Source: Microglena sp. YARC
Taxonomy: Eukaryota > Chlorophyta > Chlorophyceae > Chlamydomonadales > Chlamydomonadaceae
Assembly: GCA_022414725.1 (NCBI GenBank)
Contig: CM039462.1
Location: forward strand, 6,690,021 to 6,754,020
Direction: 5' to 3'
DNA length: 64,000 bases
The position numbers and the translations under genes are program-made. How positions within the stretch are numbered: position 1 is the stretch's first letter; every line of letters begins with the position of its first letter. Under the pieces are notes generated by a model. It saw only the letters and a list, made by a program, of their open reading frames with translations, ran no database searches and was not told the DNA's origin. Below are positions 18,564 to 28,514 of this stretch, piece after piece.

Positions 18564-21407
18564 CTACGGTGGCAAGACCCAGCTGCTGTCAAGATTCACA
18601 ATGGCCCTGTACTCGGGCCAGCCACCGCTGGATCCATCAGCAGCTTGCAGACATCGGTGTGACCGGCCTTCGCAGACTCACGCAAGGCCCAGCTGTTGAC
18701 AGAGTTGCCCGGGCCCTAACTCAATTCCAGCCACATCTGGATCCATCAGCAGCTTGCAGACATCTGCGTGACCGGCCTTCGCAGCCTCACGCAAGGCCCA
18801 GCTGTTGACAGAGTTCGCCAGGGCCCTGAACTCAAGTCCAGCCACCGCTGGATCCATCAAAAGCAAGCAGACATCGGTGTGACCGGCCTTCGCAGCCGTT
18901 CCCAAGGCCCTGCTGTTGCTAGAGTTCGCCCGGGCCCTATACTTAAGTCCAGCCACATCTGGATCCATGAGCAGCTTGCATACATCTGCGTGACCTTCTT
19001 TGGCAGCCGACCCCAAGGCCCTGCTGTCGAAAGTGTTCGCCCGGGCCCTAAACTCAAGTCCAGCCACCTCTGGATCCATGAGCAGCTTGCAGACATCTGC
19101 GTAACCTGCCTTGGCAGCCTCACGCAATGCCCAGCTGTCGCTAGCGTTCGCCCGGGCCCTATACTCAAGTCCAGCCACCTCTGTATCCATCAGCAACTTG
19201 CAGACATCTGCGTGACCTTCTTTGGCAGCCACCCACAAAGCCCTGCTGTCTCTAGAGTTCGCCCGGGCCCTGAACTCAATTCCAGCCACCTTTGGATCCA
19301 TCAGCAGCACGCACACATCTTCGTGACCTGCCTTGGAAGCCGCCCTCAAGGCCATGCTGTTCATATGGTTCGCCCTGGCCCTGTACTTGAGTCCGGCCAC
19401 CTCTGGATCCATCAGCAGCTTGCAGACATCTGCATGGCCTTCTTTGGCAGCCGCCCACAATGCCCAGCTGTCGCTAGAGTTCGCCCCGGCCCTGAACTCA
19501 AGTCCAGCCACCTCTGGATCCATGAGCAGCTTGCATACATCTGAGTGTCCTGCATTGGCCGACGACCCCAAGGCCCTGCTGTCGATAGAATTCGCCCGGG
19601 CTCTGAACTCAATTCCAGCCACCGCTGGATCCATCAGCAGATTGCATACATCTGCGTGACCTTCCTTGGCAGCCTCACGCAATGCCCAGTTGTCGCTAGA
19701 GTTCGCAAGGGCCCTGAACTCAAGTCCAGCCACTGCTGGATCCATCAGCAGCTTGCATACATCTGCGTGACCTTCCTTGGCAGCCAGCCACAATGCCCAG
19801 CTGTCGCTAGAGTTCGCCCTGGCCCTGAACTCAAGTCCAGCCACCTCTGGATCCATCAGCAGCACGCAGACATCTGCATGTCCTGCCTTGGCAGCCGCCC
19901 CCAAGGCCCTGCTGTCGCTAGAGTTCGCCCGGGCCCTGTACTCAAGTCCAGCCACATCTGGATCCATCAGCAGCTTGCATACATCTGCGTGACCTTCCTT
20001 GGCAGCCGCCATCAAAGCCATGCTGTCGCCATAGTTCGCCTGGGCCCTGAACTCAAGTCCAGCCACCTCTGGATCCATCAGCAGATTGCATACATCTGCG
20101 TGACCTTCCTTGGCAGCCACCCACAAGGCCCTGCTAGAGTTTGCCAGGGCCCTAAACTCAATTCCAGCCACCTCTTGATCCATCAGCAGCTTGCAGACAT
20201 ATGCGTGACCTTCATAGGCAGCCGCCCACAAGGCCCTGCTGTCGATAGAGTTCGCCCGGGACCTGAACTCAAGTCCAGCCACCTCTGGATCCATCAGCAG
20301 CTTGCAGACATCTGTGTGACCTTCCTGTGCAGCCGCCCACAAGGCCCAGCTGTTGACAGAGTTCGCCTGGGCCCTGAACTCAAGTCCAGCCACCACTGGA
20401 TCCATTAGCAGCTTGCATACATCTGCGTGACCTGCCCTGGCAGCCCACCTCAAGGCCATGCTGTCGCTAGAGTTCGCCCTGGCCCTGTACTCAAGTCCAA
20501 CCACCTCTGGATCCATTAGCAGCTTGCAGACATCTGTGTGAACTGCCTGTGCAGCCACCCCCAAGGCCCTGCTTTCTCTAGAGTTCGCCAGGGCTCTGAA
20601 TTCAATTCCAGCCACCTCTGGATCCATGAGCAGCTTGCAGACATCTGCGTGACCTGCCTTGGCAGCCTCACGCAAAGCCCCGCTGTCGCTAGAGTTCGCC
20701 AGGGCCCTGAACTCGATTCCAGCCACCGCTGGATCCATCAGCAGATTGCAGACATCTGCGTGACCTGCATAGGCAGCCTCACGCAAGGCCCAGCTGTCGT
20801 TATAGTTCGCCCGGGCCCTGAACTCAAGTCCAGCCACCGCTGGATCCATCAGCAGCTTGCAGACATCTGCGTGACCTTCATATGCAGCCGCCCCCAATGC
20901 CCTGCTGTTTCTAGAGTTTGCCCGGGCCCTGAACTCAATTCCAGCCACCTCTGGATCCATGAGAATCTTGCAGACATCTGCGTGACCTGCCTTGGCCGCC
21001 GCCCACAAGGCCATGCTATTGATATGGTTCGCCCTTGCCCTGTACTCAAGTCCAGCCACCGCTGGATCCATGAGCAGCTTGCAGACATCTGCGTGACCTT
21101 CCTTGGCAGCCACAAAGAGAAGTTTGTTTTCATTTTGGTTCGCCCTCAATTGTAGTCCCCCCTTAACCTGTACAAGAGGATTGGACACCAAGCATACTGA
21201 TAGAAGGTCGGCGCGACCCCCTTTCGCCATCATCTCTCCAACTCGCTGTGGTGGTTGGATCAGTCCGGTAAGGGGCCATCCTGAAAATCTGTTGTGCAGA
21301 GTTTTACACACTAATACAATATTTGGGTTGGAAGAGAAAAGGGCAATACGATCAAGAATGTCATGAGGAAACGTTAGGAATAACGATGATCGCGTGTGCG
21401 ACTGCAT
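18564..21407 (-). pseudogene. F-box/ankyrin-repeat protein, gene G (about 23 repeats, 3' frameshifts)
   Basis: ATG 21405-21407 (MQSHTRSSLFLT), F-box-like PHDILDRIALFSSNPNIV, linker, then about 23 repeats: the longest cleanly read array in the window. The frame is open from 21407 to 18678. Near 18715 two bases are missing (GAGTTGCCCGGGCCCTAAC) and another near 18620, so the natural end (VNLDSSWVLPP-TAG, 18564-18566) is out of frame. The frame is also open upstream of the ATG to 21620, but the conserved start is preferred. Promoter at about 21440-21460. Confidence 0.8.
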
Positions 21408-21463
21408 GTTCGATGTGTATGTATGCAAAATCGCACAGGATGGTATAAATAAATACTGAGTTG

Positions 21464-21494
21464 GAATAACCCTAAACCCTATAAACCCTGGGTT
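21464..21494 (-). repeat. CCCTATAAA-type degenerate repeat upstream of gene G
   Basis: Reads AACCCTAAACCCTATAAACC on the plus strand. The same CCCTATAAA units, in one to three copies, lie upstream of all promoters of the family (also 24832-24856). They are part of the conserved spacer. Confidence 0.6.
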
Positions 21495-21580
21495 GCACTT
21501 TCCTGGCGGTATCTGCAAGCGGTATAGAATGGGTGTTCCTGCATCCCGGCGATTATTTCGAATTTTCAAAGAAGAAGTTA

Positions 21581-22150
21581 CACTCAGACCGGTGAATAAT
21601 GTTACAGTATATTGAATCAATTACAATTCTCTATGTACAACTTGGACAGACGGTCGATTGTTGTACACACGTACACATTGCTGCAAAGTTTGAGGAGAGT
21701 GTCTATACCCTACAACGAGCGCGTTCAATGCGCTTAGCGACCGTTTCAAGGGGCGAGTTGCCGTCATTGACGAATTCCGTACCACAAAGATCTGGCACAA
21801 GGACAGCACCACCGTCCTCCAGAGTGTGCAGTCCGAAAAAGAAGGGCGCACGGTTCGAGGCTTGCTATGGTGCAGTTCCACCATGGAGAACAGCAAGTTG
21901 TTTGTAAACCGTGACCTCAATGCAGCCATTAACATCCACAATTGCTTTACAATGTACCCAACCCGCCCCGGAATTCTTGCGAGGCCAAAGAAATATTGCA
22001 AACTGGAAGTTGTGGTAGGACGCACAATTGATTACAAGCTGACAGGTTCTTTACAGAACGCAGTGTCGAGCGAAGTGTAGAAGATAAACACATACAAGAG
22101 GATTTTGGGGGACTCGGCATATTATGTAACATAATTCCCTTGTCCGAGTG
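21581..22150 (+). mobile_element. 570-bp deletion derivative of the mariner-Fanzor element
   Basis: Left end CACTCAGACCGGTGAATAAT, right end (reverse) CACTCGGACAAGGGAATTAT, flanked by TA at 21579-21580 and 22151-22152. Compared with 7458-10555 it has lost the whole transposase and most of Fanzor but keeps both ends and the Fanzor 3' portion, in the opposite orientation. It should be mobile only with transposase supplied in trans. Target: the TTAGAGCCGTACG core of a MITE. Confidence 0.85.
21708..22080 (+). pseudogene. Fanzor C-terminal fragment (RuvC-III and 3' end)
   Basis: A single open frame contains TSAFNALSDRFKGRVAVID, EFRTTKIWHKDS, then GLLWCSSTMENSKLFV and NRDLNAAINIHN, ending SSEV-TAG at 22080. 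It aligns throughout with the 3' part of the copy at 7528-9573 but without that copy's local frameshifts. It lacks RuvC-I and RuvC-II and so has no nuclease function by itself. Confidence 0.8.
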
Positions 22151-22340
22151 TAGATCCGTACGAATGACTCACCAACCAGAGATTTAGCTCTCCGAGGAAT
22201 TGCGATTCCGACCAGACCAGGCTCCGAAACCAGTCAAAATCCCTCCGGGATGCAGGAACAAATGTACTGGTGCAAATTGTCTTTCTTTCTTACATTAAGT
22301 AATTCAAGTTTCATCAAGTTTTGTAACGGATCTTGTCAAT

Positions 22341-22469
22341 TCAGGAGATTGACACAACACATTCAAGGACTGTAAAGACACAGAAGTTAGTTACATCTTC
22401 AAAGTAGCCTGAAAAGTCAAAGTGCTGGCTCACATCGTGCGCATCAATAATCATTTTCAAAGAGTTCAT
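22341..22469 (-). CDS. Possible 42-residue ORF in the ankyrin 3' spacer
   Basis: Minus strand, ATG 22467-22469, stop at 22341. Reads MNSLKMIIDAHDVSQHFDFS, then GYFEDVTNFCVF. The same peptide occurs at 28269-28382 and, in altered form, at 25099-25290 and 62223-62474 (plus). As it sits in a duplicated spacer, repetition alone is not evidence for coding. No family is recognised. Confidence 0.3.
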   Translation of the reverse strand: MNSLKMIIDAHDVSQHFDFSGYFEDVTNFCVFTVLECVVSIS

Positions 22470-22588
22470 GCCTCAGAATCAAATATTTCTGCTACATCTG
22501 GAATTATTGGGCACATGCAGCGATATTTTCGCTTGAGCAAACTGAACACATTTCTGAAAAGTTTGAGGAGAGTGGATAAATACTTGCT

Positions 22589-24778
22589 CTACGGTGGCAA
22601 GACCCAGCTGCTGTCAAGATTCACAATGGCCCTGTACTCGGGGCCAGCCGCCTCTGGATCCATGAGCAGCTTGCAGACATCGGCGTGACCGGCATTTGCA
22701 GCAGCCCCCAATGCCCTGCTGTCGCTAGAGTTCGCCCGGGCCCTGAACTCAAGTCCAGCCACCGCTGGATCCATCAGCAGCTTGCAGACATCTGCGTGAC
22801 CTGCCTTGGAAGCCTCACACAAGGCCCAGCTGTCGCTAGCGTTCGCCCGGGCCCTGTACTCAAGTCCAGCCACCTCTGGATCCATCAGCAGCTTGCAGAC
22901 ATCAGCGTGACCTGCATTGGAAGCCTCACACAAGGCCCTGCTGTCGCTTGAGTTCGCCCTGGCCCTGAACTCAATTCCAGCCACCGCTGGATCCATCAGC
23001 TGCTTGCAGACATCTGAGTGACCTGCCTTGGAAGCCTCACACAAGGCCCTGCTGTCGCTATAGTTCGCAAGGGCCCTGTACTCGGGGCCAGCCGCCTCTG
23101 GATCCATCAGCAGCTTGCAGACATCTGCGTGACCTTCCTTGGCAGCTGCTCCCAATGACCTGCTGTCTCTAGAGTTTGCCCGGGCCCTGAACTCAAGTCC
23201 AGCCACCTCTGGATCCATGAGCAGCTTGCAGACATCTGCGTGACCTGCCTTGGCCGCCGCCCACAAGGCCATGCTATTGATATGGTTCGCCCTTGCCCTG
23301 TACTGAACTCCAGCCACTGCTGGATCCATGAGCAGCTTGCAGACATATGCGTGATCTGCCTTGGCAGCCGCCCACAAGGCCCTGCTGTCGTTGGAGTTTG
23401 CCCGGGCCCTGAACTCAACTCCAGCCACCGCTGGATCCATCAGAAGCTTGCAGACATCTGCGTGACCTGCCTTGGCAGCCGCCACCAAGGCCCTGCTGTC
23501 GCTAGAGTTCGCCCTGGCCCTGAACTGAACTCCAGCCACTGCTGGATCCATCAGCAGCTTGCAGACATCTGCGTGACCTGCCTTGGCAGCCGCCCCAAAG
23601 GCCCTGCTGTCGCTAGAGTTCGCCCGGGCCCTATACTCAAGTCCAGCCACCTCTGTATCCATCAGCAACTTGCAGACATCTGCGTGACCTTCTTTGGCAG
23701 CCACCCACAAAGCCCTGCTGTCTCTAGAGTTCGCCCTGGCCCTGAACTCAAGTCCAGCCACATCTGGATCCATCAGCAGCCTGCAGACATCTGCATGTCC
23801 TGCATTGGCAGACAGCCACAATGCCCTGCTGTCTCTAGAATTCGCCCTGGCCCTGAACTCAAGTCCAGCCACCACTGGATCCATCAGCAGCTTGCAGACA
23901 TCTGCGTGACCTTCCTTTGCCGCATCACGCAAAGCCCAACTGTCGTTAGAGTTCGCCACGGCCCTGAACTCAAGTCCAGCCACCACTGGATCCATCAACA
24001 GCTTGCAGACATCTGCTTGACCTACCTTGGCAGCCACCCACAATGCCCAGCTGTCGCTAGAGTTCGCCTGGGCCCTGAACTCAAGTCCAGCCACCTCTGG
24101 ATCCATGAGCAGCTTGCAGACATCTGCGTGACCTGCCTTGGCAGCCGCCCGCAAGGCACAGCTGTCGTTAGAGTTCGCCCGGGCCCTTAACTCAATTCCA
24201 GCCACCGCTGGATCCATGAGCAGCTTGCAGACATCTGCGTGACCTTCCTTTGCAGCCGCCCACAATGCACTGCTGTCGTTAGAGTTCGCCCTGGCCCTGA
24301 ACTCAAGTCCAGCCACCTCTGGATCCATGAGCAGCTCGCAGACATCTGCGTGACCTGCCTTGGCAGCCGCCCACAATGCCCTGCTGTCTCTAGAATTCGC
24401 CCTGGCCCTGAACTCAAGTCCAGCCACCGCTGGATCCATTAGAAGCTTGCAGACATCTGCGTGACCTTCCATGGCAGCCACATAGAGAAGCTTGTTTTCA
24501 TTTTGGTTCGCCCTCAATTGTAGGGCCCCCTTAACCTGTACAAGAGGATTGGACACCAAGCATACTGCTAGAAGGTCGGCGCGCCCCCCTTTCGCCATCA
24601 TCTCTCCAACTCGCTGTGGTGGTTGGATCAGTCCGGTAAGGGGCCATCCAGAAAATCTGTTGTGCATAGTTTTACACACTAATACAATCTTTGGGTTGGA
24701 AGAGAATAGGGCAATACGATCAAGAATGTCATGGGGACACGTAAGTAGTGGAAACGATGATCGCGTGTGCGAATTCAT
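22589..24778 (-). CDS. F-box/ankyrin-repeat protein, gene H (729 residues, intact)
   Basis: The best preserved complete member. ATG 24776-24778 (MNSHTRSSFPLLT), F-box-like PHDILDRIALFSSNPKIV with VCKTMHNRFSGWPL (about residues 14-47), linker QPPQRVGEMMAKGGRADLL, then about 17 ankyrin-like repeats from residue 90, and the family C-terminus VNLDSSWVLPP-TAG. Repeat pattern: DSxALWxAAKxGHADVCKLLMDPxVAGxEFRARANS. The promoter lies at 24803-24818. No frameshift or stop. Likely a host-directed ubiquitin-ligase adaptor, inferred from architecture only. Confidence 0.9.
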   Translation of the reverse strand: MNSHTRSSFPLLTCPHDILDRIALFSSNPKIVLVCKTMHNRFSGWPLTGLIQPPQRVGEMMAKGGRADLLAVCLVSNPLVQVKGALQLRANQNENKLLYVAAMEGHADVCKLLMDPAVAGLEFRARANSRDSRALWAAAKAGHADVCELLMDPEVAGLEFRARANSNDSSALWAAAKEGHADVCKLLMDPAVAGIELRARANSNDSCALRAAAKAGHADVCKLLMDPEVAGLEFRAQANSSDSWALWVAAKVGQADVCKLLMDPVVAGLEFRAVANSNDSWALRDAAKEGHADVCKLLMDPVVAGLEFRARANSRDSRALWLSANAGHADVCRLLMDPDVAGLEFRARANSRDSRALWVAAKEGHADVCKLLMDTEVAGLEYRARANSSDSRAFGAAAKAGHADVCKLLMDPAVAGVQFRARANSSDSRALVAAAKAGHADVCKLLMDPAVAGVEFRARANSNDSRALWAAAKADHAYVCKLLMDPAVAGVQYRARANHINSMALWAAAKAGHADVCKLLMDPEVAGLEFRARANSRDSRSLGAAAKEGHADVCKLLMDPEAAGPEYRALANYSDSRALCEASKAGHSDVCKQLMDPAVAGIEFRARANSSDSRALCEASNAGHADVCKLLMDPEVAGLEYRARANASDSWALCEASKAGHADVCKLLMDPAVAGLEFRARANSSDSRALGAAANAGHADVCKLLMDPEAAGPEYRAIVNLDSSWVLPP

Positions 24779-24799
24779 GTTCGATGAACATGTGTGTAC

Positions 24800-24820
24800 A
24801 GGATGGTATAAATAAACAAT
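24800..24820 (-). promoter_or_regulatory. Conserved promoter of ankyrin gene H
   Basis: The coding strand has TTGTTTATTTATACCATCC before the ATG with a shorter leader (about 25-40 bp) than gene B; further upstream come three GGGTTTATA units. Confidence 0.55.
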
Positions 24821-24856
24821 GAGTTGGGATAAACCCTATAAACCCTATAAACCCTT

Positions 24857-25042
24857 GGTTGCACTTGCCTTGCGGTAAGCTGTAAGCGGCAATTGCCTGG
24901 CGGTATCTGCAAGCGGTATGTCATGGGGACACGTAAGGAGTGGAAACGATGATCGCGTGTGCGACTGCATGTTCGATGTTAATGCATGCAAGCGCACAGG
25001 ATGGTATAAACCATGGGTTGCACTTGCATGTCGGTATCTTCA
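24857..25042. repeat. Duplicated promoter/5' fragment
   Basis: 24918-25010 repeats the 5' end of an ankyrin gene (GTCATGGGGACACGTAAGGA, GCGACTGCATGTTCGATG, GGATGGTATAAA) without the coding body: a solo copy of start region and promoter between H and I. Confidence 0.6.
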
Positions 25043-25180
25043 AGCGGTTCCTGCCTCCCGGCGAATTTTAGTTAGAGCCGTACTCGCCAACTAGAGATTT
25101 AGCTCTCCGAGGAATTGAGATTCCGACCAGACAAGGCTCCGAAATCAGTCAAAATCCCTCCGGGAGGCAGTAACAAATGC
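25043..25180. mobile_element. MITE family 1 copy (short)
   Basis: GGTTCCTGCCTCCCGGCGAA at the left, AAAATCCCTCCGGGAGGCAG at the right, core AGAGATTTAGCTCTCCGAGG. Confidence 0.7.
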
Positions 25181-25395
25181 AAAACATTCAAGGACTGTAA
25201 AGACACAGAAGTTACATCTTCAAAGTAGCCTGAAAAGTCAACGTGCTGGCTCACATCGTGCGCATCAATAATCATTTTCAAAGCGTTCATGCCTCATAAT
25301 CAAATATTTATGCTACATCTGGAATATATATTTTCGCTTGAGCAAACAGAATACACATTTCTGTAAAGTTTGAGGAGAGTGGATAAATACTTGCT

Positions 25396-27582
25396 CTACG
25401 GTGGCAAGACCCAGCTATCGCTAGCGTTCGCCCGGGCCCTGTACTTGAGTCCAGCCACTGCTGGATCCATCAGCAGCTTGCAGACATCTGCGTGACCGGC
25501 ATTCGAAGCCGCCCCCAAGGCCCTGCTGTCGCTAGAGTTCGCCCTGACCCTGTACTTGAGTCCAGCCACTGCTGGATCCATAAGCAGCTTGCAGACATCT
25601 GAGTGACCTGCCTTGGCAGCCGCCCACAAGGCCCGGCTGTAGCTAGAGTTCGCCCTGGCCCTGAACTGAAGTCCAGCCACTGCTGGATCCATCAGCAGCT
25701 TGCAGACATCTGCGTGACCTCCACTGGCAGCCTCACACAATGCCCAGCTGTCGCTAGAGTTCGCCAGGGCCCTATACTCAAGCCCAGCCACCTCTGGATC
25801 CATGAGCATCTTGCAGACATCTGCATGACCGGTCTTCGCAGCCTCACGCAAGGCCCAGCTGTCGCTAGCGTTCGCCCGGGCCCTATAATCAAGTCCAGCC
25901 ACCACAGGATCCATGAGCAGCTTGCAGACATCTGCGTGATCTGCCTTGGAAGCCGCCCACAAGGCCATGCTGTCGCTAGAGTTCGCCCTAGCCCTGAACT
26001 CAATTCCAGCCACCGCTGGATCCATCAGCAGCTTGCAGACATCGGCGTGACCTGCCTGGCAGCCGCCCACAATGCCAGCTGTCGCTAGAGTTCGCCTGGC
26101 CCTGAACTTGAGTCCAGACACATCTGGATCCATGAGCAGCTTGCAGACATCTGCGTGACCTTCATTGGCAGCGGCCCACAAAGCCCGGCTATATCTAGAG
26201 TTCGCCAGGGCCCTGTACTCAATTCCAGCCACCTCTGGATCCATCAGCATCTTGCAGACATCTGCGTGACCTTCATTGGCAGCCGCCCACAATGCCCGGC
26301 TGTAGCTAGAGTTCGCCAGGGCCATATACTCAATTCCAGCCACTGCTGGATCCATCAGCAGCTTGCAGACATCTGCGTGACCTGCCTTGGCAGCATACAA
26401 CAAGGCCCTGCTGTCGCTAGAGTTCGCCCTGGCCCTGTACTCAATTCCAGCCACCGCTGGATCCATCAGCAACTTGCAGACATCTGCGTGACCTGCATTG
26501 GCAGCCGCCCACAAGGCACTGCTGTTGACATAGTTCGCCCTGGCCCTGTACTCAAGTCCAGCCACCTCTGGATCCATCAGCAGCTTGCAGACATCTGCGT
26601 GACCTGCATAGGCAGCCGCCGACAAGGCCCGGCTGTTGTCATTGTTCGCTCGGGCCCTGAACTCAATTCCAGTCACCTCTGGATCCATCAGCAGCTTGCA
26701 GACATCTGCGTGACCTTCCTTTGCAGCCGACCACAAGGCCCTGCTGTCTCTAGAGTTCGCCACGGCTCTGAACTCAAGTCCAGCCACCTCTGGATCCATG
26801 AGAAGCTTGCAGACATCTGCGTGACCTTCCTTGGCAGCCAGCCACAATGCCCAGCTGTCGCTAGCGTTCGCCTGGGCCCTGAACTCAAGTCCAGTCACCT
26901 CTGGATCCATCAGCAGCTTGCAGACATCGGCGTGACCTTCGTGTGCAGCCTCACGCAAGGCCAAGCTGTCGCTAGAGTTCGCCCTGGCCCTGAACTCCAG
27001 TCCAGCCACCGCTGGATCCATCAGCAGCTTGCAGACATCTGCGTGACCTTCATTGGCAGCCTCCAACAATGCCCAGCTGTAGCTATGGTTCGCCCGGGCC
27101 CTGAACTCAATTCCAGCCACTGTTGGATCCATCAGCAGCTCGCAGACATCTGCGTGACCTTCCTTGGCCGCCGCCCACAAGGCCATGCTATTGATATGGT
27201 TCGCCCTTGCCCTGAACTCAAGTCCAGCCACCTCTGGATCCATGAGCAGCTTGCAGACATCTGCGTGACCTTCCTTGGCAGCCACATGGAGAAGCTTGTT
27301 TTCATTTTGGTTCGCCCTCAATTGTAGTCCCCCCTTAACCTGTACAAGAGGATTGGACACCAAGCATACTGCTAGAAGGTCGGCGCGCCCCCCTTTCGCC
27401 ATCATCTCTCCAACTCGCTGTGGTGGTTGGATCAGTCCGGTAAGGGGCCATCCAGAAAATCTGTTGTGCATAGTTTTGCACACTAATACAATCTTTGGGT
27501 TGGAAGAGAATACGGCAATACGATCAAGAATGTCATGGGGACACGTAAGGAGTGGAAACGATGATCGCGTGTGCGACTGCAT
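25396..27582 (-). CDS. F-box/ankyrin-repeat protein, gene I (about 729 residues)
   Basis: Conserved start ATG 27580-27582 (MQSHTRSSFPLLT); the frame stays open upstream to 27756 across the promoter, so the longer start is not favoured. F-box-like PHDILDRIAVFSSNPKIV, linker, about 17 repeats, end ANASDSWVLPP-TAG. Around 26040-26105 three single-base losses (CCTGCCTGGCAG, AATGCCAGCTG, GCCTGGCCCTG) cancel each other, leaving about 14 residues of out-of-frame sequence in one repeat but an open frame overall. Promoter at about 27620-27640. Confidence 0.85.
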   Translation of the reverse strand: MQSHTRSSFPLLTCPHDILDRIAVFSSNPKIVLVCKTMHNRFSGWPLTGLIQPPQRVGEMMAKGGRADLLAVCLVSNPLVQVKGGLQLRANQNENKLLHVAAKEGHADVCKLLMDPEVAGLEFRARANHINSMALWAAAKEGHADVCELLMDPTVAGIEFRARANHSYSWALLEAANEGHADVCKLLMDPAVAGLEFRARANSSDSLALREAAHEGHADVCKLLMDPEVTGLEFRAQANASDSWALWLAAKEGHADVCKLLMDPEVAGLEFRAVANSRDSRALWSAAKEGHADVCKLLMDPEVTGIEFRARANNDNSRALSAAAYAGHADVCKLLMDPEVAGLEYRARANYVNSSALWAAANAGHADVCKLLMDPAVAGIEYRARANSSDSRALLYAAKAGHADVCKLLMDPAVAGIEYMALANSSYSRALWAAANEGHADVCKMLMDPEVAGIEYRALANSRYSRALWAAANEGHADVCKLLMDPDVSGLKFRARRTLATAGIVGGCQAGHADVCKLLMDPAVAGIEFRARANSSDSMALWAASKADHADVCKLLMDPVVAGLDYRARANASDSWALREAAKTGHADVCKMLMDPEVAGLEYRALANSSDSWALCEAASGGHADVCKLLMDPAVAGLQFRARANSSYSRALWAAAKAGHSDVCKLLMDPAVAGLKYRVRANSSDSRALGAASNAGHADVCKLLMDPAVAGLKYRARANASDSWVLPP

Positions 27583-27800
27583 GTTCGATGTAAATGTGTG
27601 TTCAAACAAGCGCACAGGATGGTATAAATAAACAATGAGTTGGGATAAACCCCCTGTAAACCCTATAAACCACTTGCCTGGCGGTATCTGCAAGCGGCAC
27701 TTGTCTGGAATGAAAGCGGCAAGCTGTAAGAGGCACTTGACTGGCGGTATCTGCAAGCGGTGAGTGTAAGAGGCACTTGCCTGGCGGTATCTTCAAGCGG

Positions 27801-28194
27801 TACAGAATGGGTTTTCCTGCCTCCCGGCAATATTTTTGAATTTTCAAAGCAGAAGTTAGAGCCGTACGAAAGACTCACTCGCCAACCAGAGATTCAGATA
27901 TACAGTCAGAGACAGAATTTATGGGACACCCTTACCGGTGACCCTTGAACCCAATTGATTGGGTAGGTCAGCTAAAGGTTTTGTATCAAGGTCCCAATCC
28001 TTCGTGTCCTTCATCCCGTATTTTAGCATTTAAGCTGGCCCAGCGGATAACAATTGTAAGCTTGAATTGGTCAAATCCCCAAAATAAAAGGTGTCCCACA
28101 ATCAAATGTCCCTATCTGTATGCGGAATTTCGATTACGACCAGACCAGGCTCCGAAAACAGTCAAAATCCCTCCGGGAGGCAGGAACAAATGTA
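27801..28194. mobile_element. MITE family 1 interrupted by a MITE family 3 insertion
   Basis: Starts TACAGAATGGGTTTTCCTGC, ends CGGGAGGCAGGAACAAATGT-A. The core is split at AGATTCAGATA / TGCGGAATTTCGATT by the element at 27901-28120. Confidence 0.75.
27899..28120. mobile_element. MITE family 3, nested copy (about 220 bp)
   Basis: Left end TACAGTCAGAGACAGAATTT, then ATGGGACACCC; right end (reverse) TACAGATAGGGACATTTGAT, then TGTGGGACACC. The ends are imperfect inverted repeats with TA at both borders. Interior non-coding. The same family is at 56763-57177 and, truncated, at 59697-59722. Confidence 0.75.
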
Positions 28195-28268
28195 CTGGTG
28201 CAAATTGTCTTTCTTTCTTACACGAAGAAATTCAAGTTTCATCAAGTTTTGTAACGGATCTTGTCAAC

Positions 28269-28382
28269 TCAGGAGATTGACACAACACATTCAAGGACTG
28301 TGAAGATACAGAAGTTAGTTACATCTTCAAAGTAGCCTGAAAAGTCAAAGTGCTGGCGCACATCGTGCGCATCAATAATCAT
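28269..28382 (-). CDS. Possible 37-residue ORF in the ankyrin 3' spacer
   Basis: Same peptide as at 22341-22469, starting MIIDAHDV here because the upstream ATG is mutated. Low confidence, as for that copy. Confidence 0.25.
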   Translation of the reverse strand: MIIDAHDVRQHFDFSGYFEDVTNFCIFTVLECVVSIS

Positions 28383-28514
28383 TTTCAAATAATTCCTGCC
28401 TCAGAATCAAATATTTCTGCTACATCTGGAATTATTGGGCACACGCAGCGATATTTTCGCTTGAGCAAACTGAACACATTTCTGAAAAGTTTGCTCTACG
28501 GTGGCTAGAAAGAA

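Larger units (their letters stand above)
21525..22265. mobile_element. MITE family 1 interrupted by a nested element
   Basis: The left half (GGGTGTTCCTGCATCCCGG to GAAGAAGTTA, ending 21580) and right half (GATCCGTACGAATGACTC ... CCTCCGGGATGCAGGAACAA) together make one MITE. They are separated exactly at TA by the 570-bp element 21581-22150. Confidence 0.8.

Noticed and set aside
21464..21494. CCCTAAACCCTATAAACCC as telomeric repeat
   Set aside because: Only two or three imperfect units, always at the same place in the promoter spacer; no chromosome-end structure.
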